Assembly (NCBI GenBank): GCA_028826165.1
Contig: JAPDFW010000097.1
Coordinates: 1-64,000, forward strand
DNA length: 64,000 nt
Source of the DNA: Anaeramoeba ignava
Lineage: Eukaryota; Metamonada; Anaeramoebidae
Direction: 5' to 3'
Shown here: in pieces, positions 44,126 through 56,519 of the stretch
Layout: the number at the start of each line of letters is the position of its first letter
Position numbering within the stretch: the stretch's first letter is position 1
Position numbers and translations under genes: made by a program
Notes under the pieces: model-generated
Database searches by the model: none
What the model was told of the DNA's origin: nothing
What the model saw: the letters and a program-made list of their open reading frames with translations, nothing else

Positions 44126-45216
44126 ATGAATTTTTCTTTTGGTTTAAGTGATATTTATGGTATTAGTCCAGTGCACAAAAACTCAAACGCATTAGAATTA
44201 TTTCAAGAGAAACAATCAACAAAACAACAAAGAAAAAGAAGTAAAAGAGCAAAAAGATTCACATATGATGAAGATCAAAGGATTTTAGAAGTAAATTAAA
44301 TGCCAAAAAAAAAATAAAAAAAAAAGAAAAAATTTTAAGTTAAATTTATTTAAAAAAAAAAGGGATTTCAAAAATTTGGAAAAGATTGGAAGAAAATTGC
44401 AGAATGGGCTCAATTAGATCGAACAACCTCTCAAATTTCATCGAGATTCTCAAGGAAATTAAAGCATAGAACGGAGCGTTCAACTGAAAATTCAAATCAT
44501 CAATCAGATCTTAATTCTTCAATTCCAAATTTAAATATAAATGAAAAAGTTGAAAATAGTGATGTTGAAAAACTTATTGAAACAGAACAAGAAACAACTA
44601 TTGATAATGAAAGTATTATTGAAGCTGATTTATATCCAAATTCTTTTGTTGATGCTACTACTCAAACTGATTATCCTGATCATGAAGATTTGCAAGATAA
44701 ACTTGTTGATCAACAAACTAGAATTGAACAACTTGAAGCAGAAAATGCTGAAATGCGTAAAAAACTCGCTGAATTACAAACTGTAATTTAAATTAAAATT
44801 AAAATTAAAATTAAAATCCAAATTCAAAAATTAAAATCAAAATTAAAATCTAAATTAAAATCAAAATTAAAATCAAAATTAAAATCAAAATCTAAATTAA
44901 AATTAAAATTAAAAAATGAAAGAGTTTTGAAGAAGAAATTGAAAGAGAAAAAGAAATTACAACAAAAGCAAAAAAAGAACTTCTAAGAGTTCTTCAAAGA
45001 GAATCTTTATTACAAAAACAAAGAAGAAGAGAAGAGGCACAAAAAAATAAAGTAAATTTAGGTTATTTCTCATCACAAAGAACAAAAACAGGTTATGAAG
45101 AGTATTGGATTAACGGAGAAGAAATTATTGAATTTGATGAAAAATATGTAAATAAATAAATAAATAATATAAATAAAAAAAAAATTTTTCACCTTTTGAT
45201 CATTTTTGGATCAAAA

Positions 45217-45248
<32 letters not shown>

Positions 45249-46389
45249 GGAATTTGTTCGAATCGAAGAAGAAGATGTCAGAAGTAAAAAAAGAGAATCA
45301 CAAAGAAGAAAAAACGAGCTTTTAGCAATCAAACAAAGAACAAAAGAGCAAGATCTCGAAATTACTGATTTAATTGATCAAGATCAAATGTATCAACTTC
45401 GGTTAATATCATTGAAAAAACAAAAAACGGATTTAGAGCGAATAAGGGAAAGACTTTTAGCAGAAAAACAAACGCACATGAAAAACTTAATAATGATTGA
45501 GAACGAAGAAGTTTCGAAGTTTCGAGATGTGCCTGTATTAAACGGAGGAAGATATTTGATTCGTTCGTTGATTGGCAAAGGAGGTTTTTCTGAAGTTTTT
45601 ATGGGATATGATCTTGGTGAATTAAGGGATGTTGCTTGCAAAATTCATCAAGTAAATCCGTTATGGACACACGAGAAAAAAAAGAACTACATTCGGCACT
45701 CAATTCGCGAATACGATATCCACAAAAACTTGAATCATCCTCGTGTTGTCAAGCTTTATGATGTTTTTGAAATTGACGAAAATTCGTTTTGCATTATAAT
45801 TGAATACTGCAGTAAAGGCGATCTTGAAAGTCTTCTTAAAACTCGAGGAAAGCTGTCAGAAAGAGAAGCAAGATCAATCATAACTCAGATCTTTTTTGGA
45901 CTTGAATACTTGAACAAACAAAAGCGAAAAATTATTCACTATGATCTCAAACCAGGAAATATTCTTTTTTCTGATGAAGGAATAAAAATAACGGATTTTG
46001 GATTGTCAAAAATTGTTCAAGAAGAAAGTGAGGCTACAGAACTGACTTCTCAAGGTGCAGGAACATATTGGTATCTTCCACCAGAATGTTTTACTTCCTT
46101 AAAACCCAAAATTTCCTCAAAAGTGGATGTTTGGTCTGCTGGCGTTATTTTCTTTGAAATGCTTTATGGTCATCGTCCTTTTGGTGATAATTTGTCTCAA
46201 ACTGAAGTCTGGAATTCAAGAATTATTTCAAATGCTCGATCTGTTGTTTTTCCTAAAAGACCCGTTGTTTCTCAAGAAACACAAGACTTTATTCGTCTTT
46301 GCTTGACTTATGAACAAAGTGAAAGGCCTGATGTTCTTTCTATTTTTAAAAGGCCTTATTTGAAAAGAGAATTCCAAAACAAGAAATAA
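44126..46389 (+). CDS. TLK: Tousled-like kinase with an N-terminal Myb/SANT domain
   Basis: Exons 44126-44290, 44363-44782, 44923-45147 and 45250-46389 join in phase to 649 residues. Residues about 43-90 form a Myb/SANT domain: RFTYDEDQRILEGFQKFGKD, then WKKIAEWAQLDRTTSQISSR. A coiled coil (about 170-270) contains the TLK-specific block LGYFSSQRTKTGYEEYWING. A second coil (KKQKTDLERIRERLLAEKQT) leads into the kinase (about 370-645): IGKGGFSEVF, ACKIH, HYDLKPGN (HYD instead of HRD, as in other TLKs), DFGLSK and GAGTYWYLPPE. TLKs phosphorylate the histone chaperone Asf1 during S phase. A Myb domain is not part of known TLKs as far as I know. The exon 2/3 and 3/4 joins fall within family-conserved sequence, which argues against two genes. 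Confidence 0.88.
44783..44922 (+). repeat. AAATTA/AAATCA array, intron 2 of the TLK gene
   Basis: The 140-bp intron, GTAATTTAAATT to ATGAAAG, is composed of A-rich hexamers. Its removal continues the coiled coil in phase 0. Confidence 0.75.
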
Positions 46390-46556
46390 GATTTTGTTTT
46401 TTTGTTTGATTTTTTTTTTTTCAAAAATAAAACAGAAATTTGATTAATTTTTTTCTTTTTTTTTTTGGATCAAATTTGATCAAATTTATTTCAAATCTTT
46501 TTTTATTTCAAATCTTTTTTTTTATTCCATTTTTTTATTTCAAATTAAATTCTAAA
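46390..46556. other. Short intergenic region, no gene
   Basis: T-rich spacer with repeated TTTCAAATCTTTTTTT-like units before the HAP2 start. Confidence 0.4.
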
Positions 46557-49500
46557 ATGAATTTCCAAGTTTTTCTTTTTCTTTTTTTTCTTCTTTTTCT
46601 TTTTAATTTAAAAATTATTCTTTCTTCTTGTCCATTTTTATCAAAAACTTATCCAGATTCAGGAACAGAACAAATTGCAGGATTTACATTTGAATTAATT
46701 GTTGAATTTAGTGAAACAATATCAATTCAAAATGAAATGGAAGAAAAAATTCCTTTAAGAAATTTAAGTGATGTTGATTTATCTTATTGGTTTTTTACAA
46801 ATAGTAGAACATATGCTTACACAACATTATATCCTATTTTTCTTTTAAATACTCAATCAAATCAAGTGATTTCTCCAGTTACTGTAAATCAAATTGATAC
46901 AATAGGAGATTCATTTCAAGTTACTTTTCCAATTCTTAATGATAATCAAGAGTAATTAATTTTTTTTTTCCTTTTCTTTTTGATCAATTTAATCAAATTT
47001 TTTTTTATAAATTTTAATTTTGGATTTAATTTTGGATTTAATTTTGGATTTAAAATTGATTTAAAATTGATTTAATTTTGGATTTAAAATTGATTTTATT
47101 TTGGATTTAAAATTAATTTAAAATTGATATAAAATTAATTTAAAATTGATTTAAAATTGATATAAAATTGATATAAAATTGATATAAAATTGATTTAAAA
47201 TTGATTTAAAATTGATTTAAAATTGATTTAAAATTGATATAAAATTGATTTAAAATTGATTTAAAATTGATATAAAATTGATATAAAATTGATTTAAAAT
47301 TGATTTAATTTTGGATTTAAAATTGATATAAAATTGATTTAAAATTGATATAAAATTGATTTAAAATTGATTTAAAATTGATATAAAATTGATTTAAAAT
47401 TGATTTAAAATTGATATAAAATTGATTTAAAATTGATATAAAATTGATTTAAAATTAATATAAAATTGATTTAAAATTGATATAAAATTGATTTAAAATT
47501 GATTTAAAATTGATTTAAAATTGATTTAAAATTGATTTAAAATTGATATAAAATTGATTTAAAATTGATTTAAAATTGATATAAAATTGATTTAAAATTG
47601 ATTTAAAATTGATTTAATTTAAAATTGATTTAAAATTGATTTAAAATTGATTTAAAATTGATTAAAAATTGATTTAAAATTGATTTAAAATTGATTTAAA
47701 ATTGATTTAAAATTGATTTAAAATTGATTTAAAATTGATTTAAAATTGATTTAAAATTGATATAAAATTGATTTAAAATTGATATAAAATTGATTTAAAA
47801 TTGATTTAAAATTGATTTAAAATTGATTTAATTTTGGATTTAAAATTGATTTAATTTTGGATTTAAAATTGATTTTAGTACTTTGGTTCTCTACGTATTG
47901 GATAACCTCTTCTTTAGTGAAAATTATCCACAAAATTCTGTTCAATTTCAGGCCAAATCTTGGTTTTATACAGGAACAAATCCAACAAAACCATGTGAAA
48001 ATTTTACAGTTTTAAATCCAATTAAAGAATTCTGCTCAAATTCATCAACTGAACATTATTCACCAGAATCTCAAATAGTTTGGGAACAACAAATATCAAA
48101 CTTCACTCTGAATTTCCCAACTATTTCTTCATGTACACAATTTGATAAAATATCTTGTATGTATAAACTCATGCTCAGAATATATGTTTCCAATCCAGGA
48201 AATTATTCTAATCTTTCTTTGAAAAATATTTCAATCACATATCAAGACATACAATACAAAATCAGCAGTGATTTAAGCATAAACATCTTAAAAAAAGATA
48301 CATTGGCAAAAATTCCAATTCAATCATTCAATGAATCAATTCATAATTCCAAAGAAACCTATATAGCAGGCCCAGATCCTATTTATTTCGTAGAAAGAAA
48401 GACCCAATGGGCTAACCAACAAGAATTCATCACATATTTTGAAAAATGGAAAAGAGGAGAATTAGTGCTTAGTTCAGATCCAAATTTAAACGGTTCTGAA
48501 ACTCTGGAAATGATCGAAAATTTAGATCAATTTATTTGTAGTTTTTTTGATCTCAATGTTTCAACCACTGAATCAATCATAGATTTTCATTGGAATAAAT
48601 CAAGTTATATCTGGCAAAAACAAACTATTGAGTCAAGTGGTTTTGTATGCGATTCATGTAGTTTTCGTGATTATAATTCATTCTACGCAGATTGGACAAG
48701 ACACATTCTCGAAATTGATCAAGATAATCCTTGGAGAATTTTTCGATTCAATACGCTTAGCCAAATGAACCAAGAAATTCAAATAGATAACGGTATCTCT
48801 GTGTTTCTTTTCGAGAACACTAATCAAAGTATTGTTGATATTCTTAATATATCAAAAGAAAGAGCTGACAATTCTTATTTATCGGAAAATTCAACAAGTG
48901 AAATTAAAATCAACTTTGGATTCGATACTTTTGATAAATTATTCTCATCAAGCGAACAAAATTATGTTCTTTTAGTCCCTGATCTTCCAGAAGTTTTGAC
49001 AGAAAACGGTCCACTTTCACCACAAATCACAACAAATATAACAGGATTCGAAAATTGGCTCACAGTTTTGAACACTTTAATTGGTTCTGAATGTGGATTG
49101 CTTGGAATAAGTTACGAATCTTTTTATAACCAAGAAACTAAATGTGAGGTTCCTTATGGAACTTGTGTTGAACAGCAAATAGAAGATTTGCAAAAAAACG
49201 AACTTGGAAAACTTGGTGATTTTCTTCCTTTATTTTCTTCAAGACTTAATGCTACCTTGAAATCTTCTTTTTCTGATCTTGATTCAATTCGAGATCGAAT
49301 CTCAATTGACAACTCAACTTATAATCTTCTTCTCGAATATTCCCAACAAGAAATTCTTAACATGGATCTTTATCTCAATCTTGATTTGATCTCTTTCCAT
49401 CAGCCATTTATTGTTCTTTCTGACCATGAATGGGATGTGCTAAGCGAAGAAGAGAAGCAACAAGCCATTTGCTCTCAAATTGATTTCCAACCAAATTCAA

Positions 49501-51443
49501 CTGTATTCAACGAAGACAAAGGAAGACTCTTTGTGAGCACTTCTAATGGAGGAACAGAGCCTGGAGACTTCTCTGTTTCTGTTTCTTGTGAGTTCGAATA
49601 CGATCCCCATTTTAATCAGATTTCTGGTCTTTTGCCAAGCCAAAGTGTTGAATTTGAATTTGATCTTGAAATCCAGAACCAAACATGGAATTTAACATCC
49701 CAAATCAACAAATCTTGCGTAGTTTCTTTCAATTCAAACAAGAAACTGTTGTGGGATACAAAAGGGAAAAATTTTGCCTGCATCAAAAATTTGACACTTT
49801 TTTTTGGACGGTTTATTCCAGCTTGTGAACTTGAGAGAAACGAAACATATGTGAAACAAAACATCCCAGAAATGCCGTATTTGCTGTTGAATTCTCAAGG
49901 CAATATCAACGTCTCATTTGGATTTGAAAGAAATGAGAGGAATATTGGAGAGCTTGAAGTGATGATAACAAACACAGGAGTTGTTTCAGGAAAATTTGAA
50001 GTGAAAATGGTCTGTGAAAATACATCCTCAATTTCTCCAAAACTAGAATCACAAGAAATTGAAGTGGGATCTTTATCTTCTTCAAACACAACAATCGAAA
50101 TGAAATTTGATGATTTCCCACAAGAAGTGATTTTTTTAGACAATGTTTATTATTCATATTCCTGCAATCTGTCTATTGAAGCTTTAACACCAGCTCGTGA
50201 GTGTTGGAGTTCATTGAACAAATCAGCCGCAGATTCAGTTGTTTTTATAGTTCAAAATGGACTATTTATGAATGATGTTGTGATTGAAAATCAATGGAAT
50301 AACTCAAATACTTCAGTTTCAATCACAAGTTCTCCAGCAAACTCCAAGTTCTTTCTGTTTCTTTCCAAAGTTTATGGATGGAATAACAAATGGGTTCTTC
50401 TTTTGTTCTTTTTTCTGTCCATTTTATCTGTTCCTTTTGTGATTTTTCTTATCATATTTTGTGTTAAAAAAGCAAAAAGAGAAGTTAAAGATTTATCAAT
50501 TACTTTAAGTGATTGGATTCAAATCCAAAATTTAAATAAGACAATCCAAGAAAAGAAAAAATCCAAAACACAGAAAAAACAAACAAACTCATTTCTCTGG
50601 ATTGGAGAAAATGAAATACACGAGGAAACATTGATTAACTTAAGAAATCGAAAGAAAAAAAAAGTGGATCAAAATTCGCTTGATGAAGTTACATTTAATT
50701 ATCATAAAAAAAAATCAAAAGAAGATCAACAAGAACAAGAAGAAGAATCAGTTAGAATTCTTCATAATTTTTGGATAGGCTTGGGTTACAAATCGTTTGT
50801 TTTTCTTGATAATCCAGAAATATGGAAAAAATGTGTTGTTCATGGTGATCTTTTTTTACCTGAAAAAAATTCATTTGAAAATTCAAATCAAATTACAGTT
50901 GAGTTCGAAGGTTTTGATGATGTTGAAGTAGAAATTGATTGGGATAATAATCCCCAAGATGATTCTGATGTGATTGTGAAACTAGTCAGAAAGGAATTTG
51001 TTCAAGATTCTTTAGAAAATGTAAAGAAACTCAAAATCATCCGTTATTTTCTTTTAACTCCTTCTAAATTATATCATCAATTTTGGGATGTTTTTATTCA
51101 TAATGTTAAAAAAAATGTATCTGATGATATTATCTCTCAATTTACTTTTGGCAAAACTGGATATTCTTTTTCTCAAGAAGACAATTTACTAAATGAAAAA
51201 AATCCTATTCAAAAAAATTCAATTTTTGATTTTGATTCCAATTCAAATCCAAATCAAATTAGTGATTTTTCTACAAGTGAAATTTCTGATGAAGATTATT
51301 TGGATTCTGATGATCTTTTTTTGGATAATCAAAGATCCTTTTCTCTTTTGGAAAACTCAAATGATAAAAGTTTTAATCAAGATTTTGGAAAAGAAAATTT
51401 TGAAATGAGTGATTCTTTAGAAATTGAATATGAAGAAAAATAA
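46557..51443 (+). CDS. HAP2: HAP2/GCS1 gamete membrane fusogen
   Basis: Exons 46557-46951 and 47879-51443 join in phase 2 to 1319 residues. A signal peptide (FLFLFFLLFLFNLKIIL) is followed by SCPFLSKTYPDSGTEQ. The large ectodomain is rich in N-glycosylation sequons and paired Cys. The diagnostic HAP2-GCS1 block is at about 530-570: GSECGLLGISYESFYNQETK, then CEVPYGTCVEQQIEDL, in register with the plant GLECNKIGVGYEAFN..C...YWSC..NQL region. A membrane-proximal Ig-like domain has LEVMITNTGVVSGKFEVKMV. One TM helix (about 969-992, WVLLLFFFLSILSVPFVIF) precedes a 325-residue acidic/Ser cytosolic tail, much longer than usual. HAP2 is a class II fusogen that merges gamete membranes. The N-terminal fusion loops are too divergent for me to place. 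Confidence 0.85.
46952..47878 (+). repeat. AAATTGATTTA undecamer array forming the HAP2 intron
   Basis: The 927-bp intron from GTAATTAATT to TTGATTTTAG holds about 75 copies of an 11-bp unit (variants AAATTGATATA, TTTGGATTTAA). Confidence 0.9.
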
Positions 51444-51531
51444 TAATAACAATGAAAATGATTTTTAAATTTAATTTTTTTTTCATTTTTTTTCATTTTT
51501 TTCATTTTAAAATTAAAAAAAGAAAAAGAAA

Positions 51532-53703
51532 ATGGGAATTATTTTTGCACTTTTAAGAGATTACTTTTATCCTTTCTTAGTTTTCCTTTTAATGTTGATG
51601 ACTTTTTTAATACCTCCAGCAATAAAACCAAAACAAAAAGATTTTGATGAGATGAATATGCATTATCCAGAAAATTCAAGTACAGGAAGTTTAGATAACA
51701 CAATTGATAGACTTTTTTGGTTTGTTCAAATTTCTGATCTTCATTTAAATAAATTCAAAGAAAATTTTGGATCACAATTTGAAAGAGTTTGTACAAATTA
51801 TATTGGTTCAATAAATCCAAAATTTGTGATTGTAACAGGAGATATAACAGATTCAAAGGAAAATGGAAAATATCCACAAAGAAGTAAACATTATATTGAA
51901 GAATGGGAAAAATATCAAGAAATTTTGAATAATTGTGGTGTTAATAATTCTTCTTTTTGGTTTGATATTAGAGGAAATCATGATAATGCAGCTGTTTTGA
52001 AAAAATATGCATCAGATAATTATTTTTATGATTACTCTCCACAATCTCCTTTTCTTAATTCATTAGATAGACCTTCTATGTATAGTTTTGTTCATCAAGA
52101 ACCATATGGAAATTATCAATTTGTTGGAATGGATCTTGGTACTTATCCACTTATTTCTGGACCTTTGGATTTCTTTATGTTTATTGATAAAGATAAATTA
52201 GATGAATTGGAAGAAAATTTTGAATTCAATAAAAACAATTATGATATTAATCAAACTATTGTTTTTACTCATTCACCTTTAACAACAGTTCAACGCCCTT
52301 TAACAAAATCTTCATCAGGAAAAAATCTTGATAAGATTCTTAAGGATAATCGAGTATTAAGTGTTATTGATGGTCATTTTCATAGTAAAGAAATGTATTC
52401 ACGTTTATTTTCGAAAAAAGATACAATTTTTGATTTACAAGTAAATGATGTTAAATCAGATGGAGCAATTAGAATATTTGCAATTGATAATGATTTATTT
52501 TCTTTTACAGATACAGATACAACTGATAAAGATGATCCTATAATTGTAATTACAAATCCAAAAGATAGTAGATTTATAAGTCAAAAAGAACCACTTTACA
52601 AAATCAAACAATCAACTTTTATCCGAGTTTTAATTTTCCATTCATCAACATTTGATCCATTAAGAATATCAACAGTTAGTTGTGATATTGATGGAGAAAC
52701 AATATCTTATTCAATGACAAGAGTTAATCCAACTGAACCACTTTGGGTTGCAGCATGGAATCCAAATGATTATTCTGATGGAATTCATGAAATTACAATC
52801 ACAATCAAAGATCTTGGTGGAAATGAAGTTATTACTCAAACACAAGATTTTTCAGTTGATAAAACACCTTCTTTTATTGGATATAATTTCTTTGAAATTG
52901 TTCAAAGACACAATCTCTATAGTTTTATGGTTGGATGGGATGTTGTTCTTATTTTTATTTATGTTATTCAATTTGGAACACTTCCAAAAATTATCAAGAA
53001 AATTATGAAAAGAACACCAACAAAATTTGAAATGTTTTCAGAACAATTTGAAGATAAAACAACTAAAATTACATTTTTATCATTTTTTGGATATACTTAT
53101 AAATCAATGATTTGGAAATTTTCAATGATTCCAACATTTAAATGGATATTAATTTGTACTGTTGGATGGCTTTTTGTTTTTGGACCTAATTTCGCAGATT
53201 TTGCTGATGGAAAATGGGGAGCATCTTTTATGTTTGGAGTTGCTTTTGATGGTTCAAAACATCTTTGTTCGATGTTATTTTGGTATGCAATGATTGGTTT
53301 TGGAGGAATTTTCTTACCAACTTTAATTATGATTTCACTTCCTGTAATTGAACCACCAAGATCAAGTAATTACAAATTAAGATTATTAATTCATCCTGAA
53401 ACTTTAATAGCTTTAACTGGAGTGATTGGATTTCTTGAATATTTTTCTTATAATCTTTTCACTGGTTATAAAGGATCTTCTTTAATTCTTAGTTTTGGAT
53501 TATGGTGGCCTACTATGATTTGTTTTGCTCTTATTGTTACAACCATTATTCAAGATTATAGAAAGATTATCAAACTTAAAAGAGAAGAACAATCTGGAGA
53601 TTCTGAGAATAGTTATCTTAATAATGATATTGAAAAAGTGCAATCAAATCCAAATTCTGATTCAAATTTGGAAGGTTCAGATTCTACAAAAGATTTACTT
53701 TAA
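51532..53703 (+). CDS. TMEM62: TMEM62-like membrane metallophosphoesterase, copy 1
   Basis: Single exon, 723 residues. An N-terminal TM anchor (YFYPFLVFLLMLMTFLIPP) precedes a calcineurin-like phosphoesterase domain with metal ligands in FVQISDLHLN (D, H), VTGDITD (D), IRGNHDN (N, H), VFTHSP (H) and DGHFH (H, H). An immunoglobulin-like region follows (RISTVSCDIDGETISYSM; WVAAWNPNDYSDG), as in TMEM62, then about six C-terminal TM helices (450-690) and a polar tail. The substrate of TMEM62 is not established. The TAA stop abuts a satellite array. Confidence 0.9.
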   Translation: MGIIFALLRDYFYPFLVFLLMLMTFLIPPAIKPKQKDFDEMNMHYPENSSTGSLDNTIDRLFWFVQISDLHLNKFKENFGSQFERVCTNYIGSINPKFVIVTGDITDSKENGKYPQRSKHYIEEWEKYQEILNNCGVNNSSFWFDIRGNHDNAAVLKKYASDNYFYDYSPQSPFLNSLDRPSMYSFVHQEPYGNYQFVGMDLGTYPLISGPLDFFMFIDKDKLDELEENFEFNKNNYDINQTIVFTHSPLTTVQRPLTKSSSGKNLDKILKDNRVLSVIDGHFHSKEMYSRLFSKKDTIFDLQVNDVKSDGAIRIFAIDNDLFSFTDTDTTDKDDPIIVITNPKDSRFISQKEPLYKIKQSTFIRVLIFHSSTFDPLRISTVSCDIDGETISYSMTRVNPTEPLWVAAWNPNDYSDGIHEITITIKDLGGNEVITQTQDFSVDKTPSFIGYNFFEIVQRHNLYSFMVGWDVVLIFIYVIQFGTLPKIIKKIMKRTPTKFEMFSEQFEDKTTKITFLSFFGYTYKSMIWKFSMIPTFKWILICTVGWLFVFGPNFADFADGKWGASFMFGVAFDGSKHLCSMLFWYAMIGFGGIFLPTLIMISLPVIEPPRSSNYKLRLLIHPETLIALTGVIGFLEYFSYNLFTGYKGSSLILSFGLWWPTMICFALIVTTIIQDYRKIIKLKREEQSGDSENSYLNNDIEKVQSNPNSDSNLEGSDSTKDLL

Positions 53704-56247
53704 ATTTTATTTCAAAATATTTTTAATTAATATTTAATAATAAAAATTAATAATAAATTATTTTATTATAATTTGGAATATTTTTTAAATACATTTTTAA
53801 TACATTTCTAATATATATTTAATTAAATTATTATTAATATTTTTATTAATTTTATTTCAAAATATTTTTAATTAATATTTAATAATAAAAATTAATAATA
53901 AATTATTTAATTATAATTTGGAATATTTTTTAAATACATTTTTAATACATTTTTAATATTTATTTAATTAATTTATTATTAATATTTTTATTAATTTTAT
54001 TTCAAAATATTTTTAATAAATATTTAATAATAAAAATTAATAATAAATTATTTAATTATAATTTGAAATATTTTTAAATACATTTTTAATACATTTTTAA
54101 TATTTATTTAATTAATTTATTATTAATATTTTTATTAATTTTATTTCAAAATATTTTTAATTAATATTTAATAATAAAAATTAATAATAAATTATTTAAT
54201 TATAATTTGGAATATTTTTAAATATATTTTTAATACATTTTTAATATTTATTTAATTAATTTATTATTAATGTTTTTATCAATTTAATTTCAAAATATTT
54301 TTAATTAATATTTAATAATAAAAATTAATAATAAATTATTTTATTATAATTTGGAATATTTTTAAATACACTTCTAATACATTTCTAATATTTATTTAAT
54401 TAATTTATTATTAATATTTTTATTAATTTTATTTCAAAATATTTTTAATTAATATTTAATAATAAAAATTAATAATAAATTATTTTATTATAATTTAGAA
54501 TATTTTTAAATACACTTCTAATACATTTCTAATATATATTTAATTAATTTATTATTAATATTTTTATTAATTTTATTTCAAAATATTTTTAATAAATATT
54601 TAATAATAAAAATTAATAATAAATTATTTAATTATAATTTAGAATATTTTTAAATACATTTTTAAATACATTTCTAATATTTATTTAATTAATTTATTAT
54701 TAATATTTTTATTAATTTAATTTCAAAAATATTTTTAATTAATATTTAATAATAAAAATTAATAATAAATTATTTTATTATAATTTAGAATATTTTTAAA
54801 TATATTTTTAATACATTTCTAATATTTATTTAATTAAATTATTATTAATATTTTTATTAATTTTATTTCAAAATATTTTTAATTAATATTTAATAATAAA
54901 AATTAATAATAAATTATTTTATTATAATTTAGAATATTTTTAAATACACTTCTAATACATTTCTAATATATATTTAATTAATTTATTATTAATATTTTTA
55001 TTAATTTTATTTCAAAATATTTTTAATTAATATTTAATAATAAAAATTAATAATAAATTAATTAATTATAATTTAGAATATTTTTAAATATATTTTTAAT
55101 ACATTTCTAATATTTATTTAATTAAATTATTATTAATATTTTTATTAATTTAATTTCAAAATATTTTTAATTAATATTTAATAATAAAAATTAATAATAA
55201 ATTATTTAATTATAATTTGAAATATTTTTAAATATATTTTTAATACATTTCTAATATTTAATTAATTAAATTATTATTAATATTTTTATTAATTTTATTT
55301 CAAAATATTTTTAATAAATATTTAATAATAAAAATTAATAATAAATTATTTTTATTATAATTTAGAATATTTTTAAATACATTTCTAATACATTTCTAAT
55401 ATTTATTTAATTAATTTATTATTAATATTTTTATTAATTTTATTTCAAAATATTTTTAATTAATATTTAATAATAAAAATTAATAATAAATTATTTAATA
55501 ATAATTTAGAATATTTTTAAATACATTTTTAATACATTTCTAATATATATTTAATTAATTTTATTATTAATATTTTTATTAATTTAATTTCAAAATATTT
55601 TTAATTAATATTTAATAATAAAAATTAATAATAAAAATATTTTATTATAATTTAGAATATTTTTAAATACATTTTTAATACATTTTTAATATATATTTAA
55701 TTAATTTATTATTAATATTTTTATTAATTTTATTTCAAAAATATTTTTAATTAATATTTAATAATAAAAATTAATAATAAATTATTTTATTATAATTTAG
55801 AATATTTTTAAATACACTTCTAATACATTTCTAATATATATTTAATTAATTTATTATTAATATTTTTATTAATTTAATTTCAAAATATTTTTAATAAATA
55901 TTTAATAATAAAAATTAATAATAAATTATTTAATTATAATTTGGAATATTTTTAAATACATTTTTAATACATTTTTAATATTTATTTAATTAATTTATTA
56001 TTAATATTTTTATTAATTTTATTTCAAAATATTTTTAATAAATATTTAATAATAAAAATTAATAATAAATTATTTAATTATAATTTGGAATATTTTTTAA
56101 ATATATTTTTAATACATTTCTAATATTTATTTAATTAATTTATTATTAATATTTTTATTAATTTTATTTCAAAATATTTTTAATTAATATTTAATAATAA
56201 AAATTAATAATAAATTAATTAATTATAATTTGGAATATTTTTTAAAT
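53704..56247. repeat. 144-145-bp tandem satellite, about 17.5 copies
   Basis: The marker TTCAAAA recurs with the C at 53713, 53858, 54003, 54147, 54291, 54435, 54579, 54724, 54869, 55013, 55157, 55301, 55446, 55591, 55736, 55881, 56025 and 56170, every step 144 or 145 bp. Monomers differ by a few substitutions and one-base indels. The array begins directly at the stop codon of TMEM62 copy 1 and ends 270 bp before copy 2. Confidence 0.97.
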
Positions 56248-56519
56248 TATTGGAACTTAATAATTTTACAATCTAAATTTATTAAATTCTTTCAAAATTT
56301 TTTTTTGCTTTTTTTTATTTTGATCAATTTTATTGTTTATTTTTTAACAATAAAAAAAAAAGAGATAAAAAAGAAAATTAAGAAAAATTGATTTATTGAA
56401 GCTTTTTTTATTTTGAAAAGGTAAACAAAAAAAAAACAATAAAAAAAAATTGTTCCAAAAAAAACTTAATAAACAAAATTCATTTTTTTCCATTTTAAAA
56501 TTAAAAAAAGAAAAAGAAA
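56248..56519. promoter_or_regulatory. Unique spacer upstream of TMEM62 copy 2
   Basis: The last 35 bp before the ATG are shared with copy 1 (TTTTAAAATTAAAAAAAG..), so a minimal upstream segment was duplicated with the gene. The rest is unrelated A/T-rich sequence. Confidence 0.4.

Noticed and set aside
45196-46389. Kinase gene starting at the first ATG-like position with a KKKQNKTKQNKK leader
   Set aside because: That leader is intron sequence. Splicing 45147 to 45250 continues a TLK-conserved coiled coil in phase.
53704-56247. CRISPR array
   Set aside because: The units are directly adjacent 144-145-bp satellite monomers with no unique spacers, in a eukaryotic gene context.
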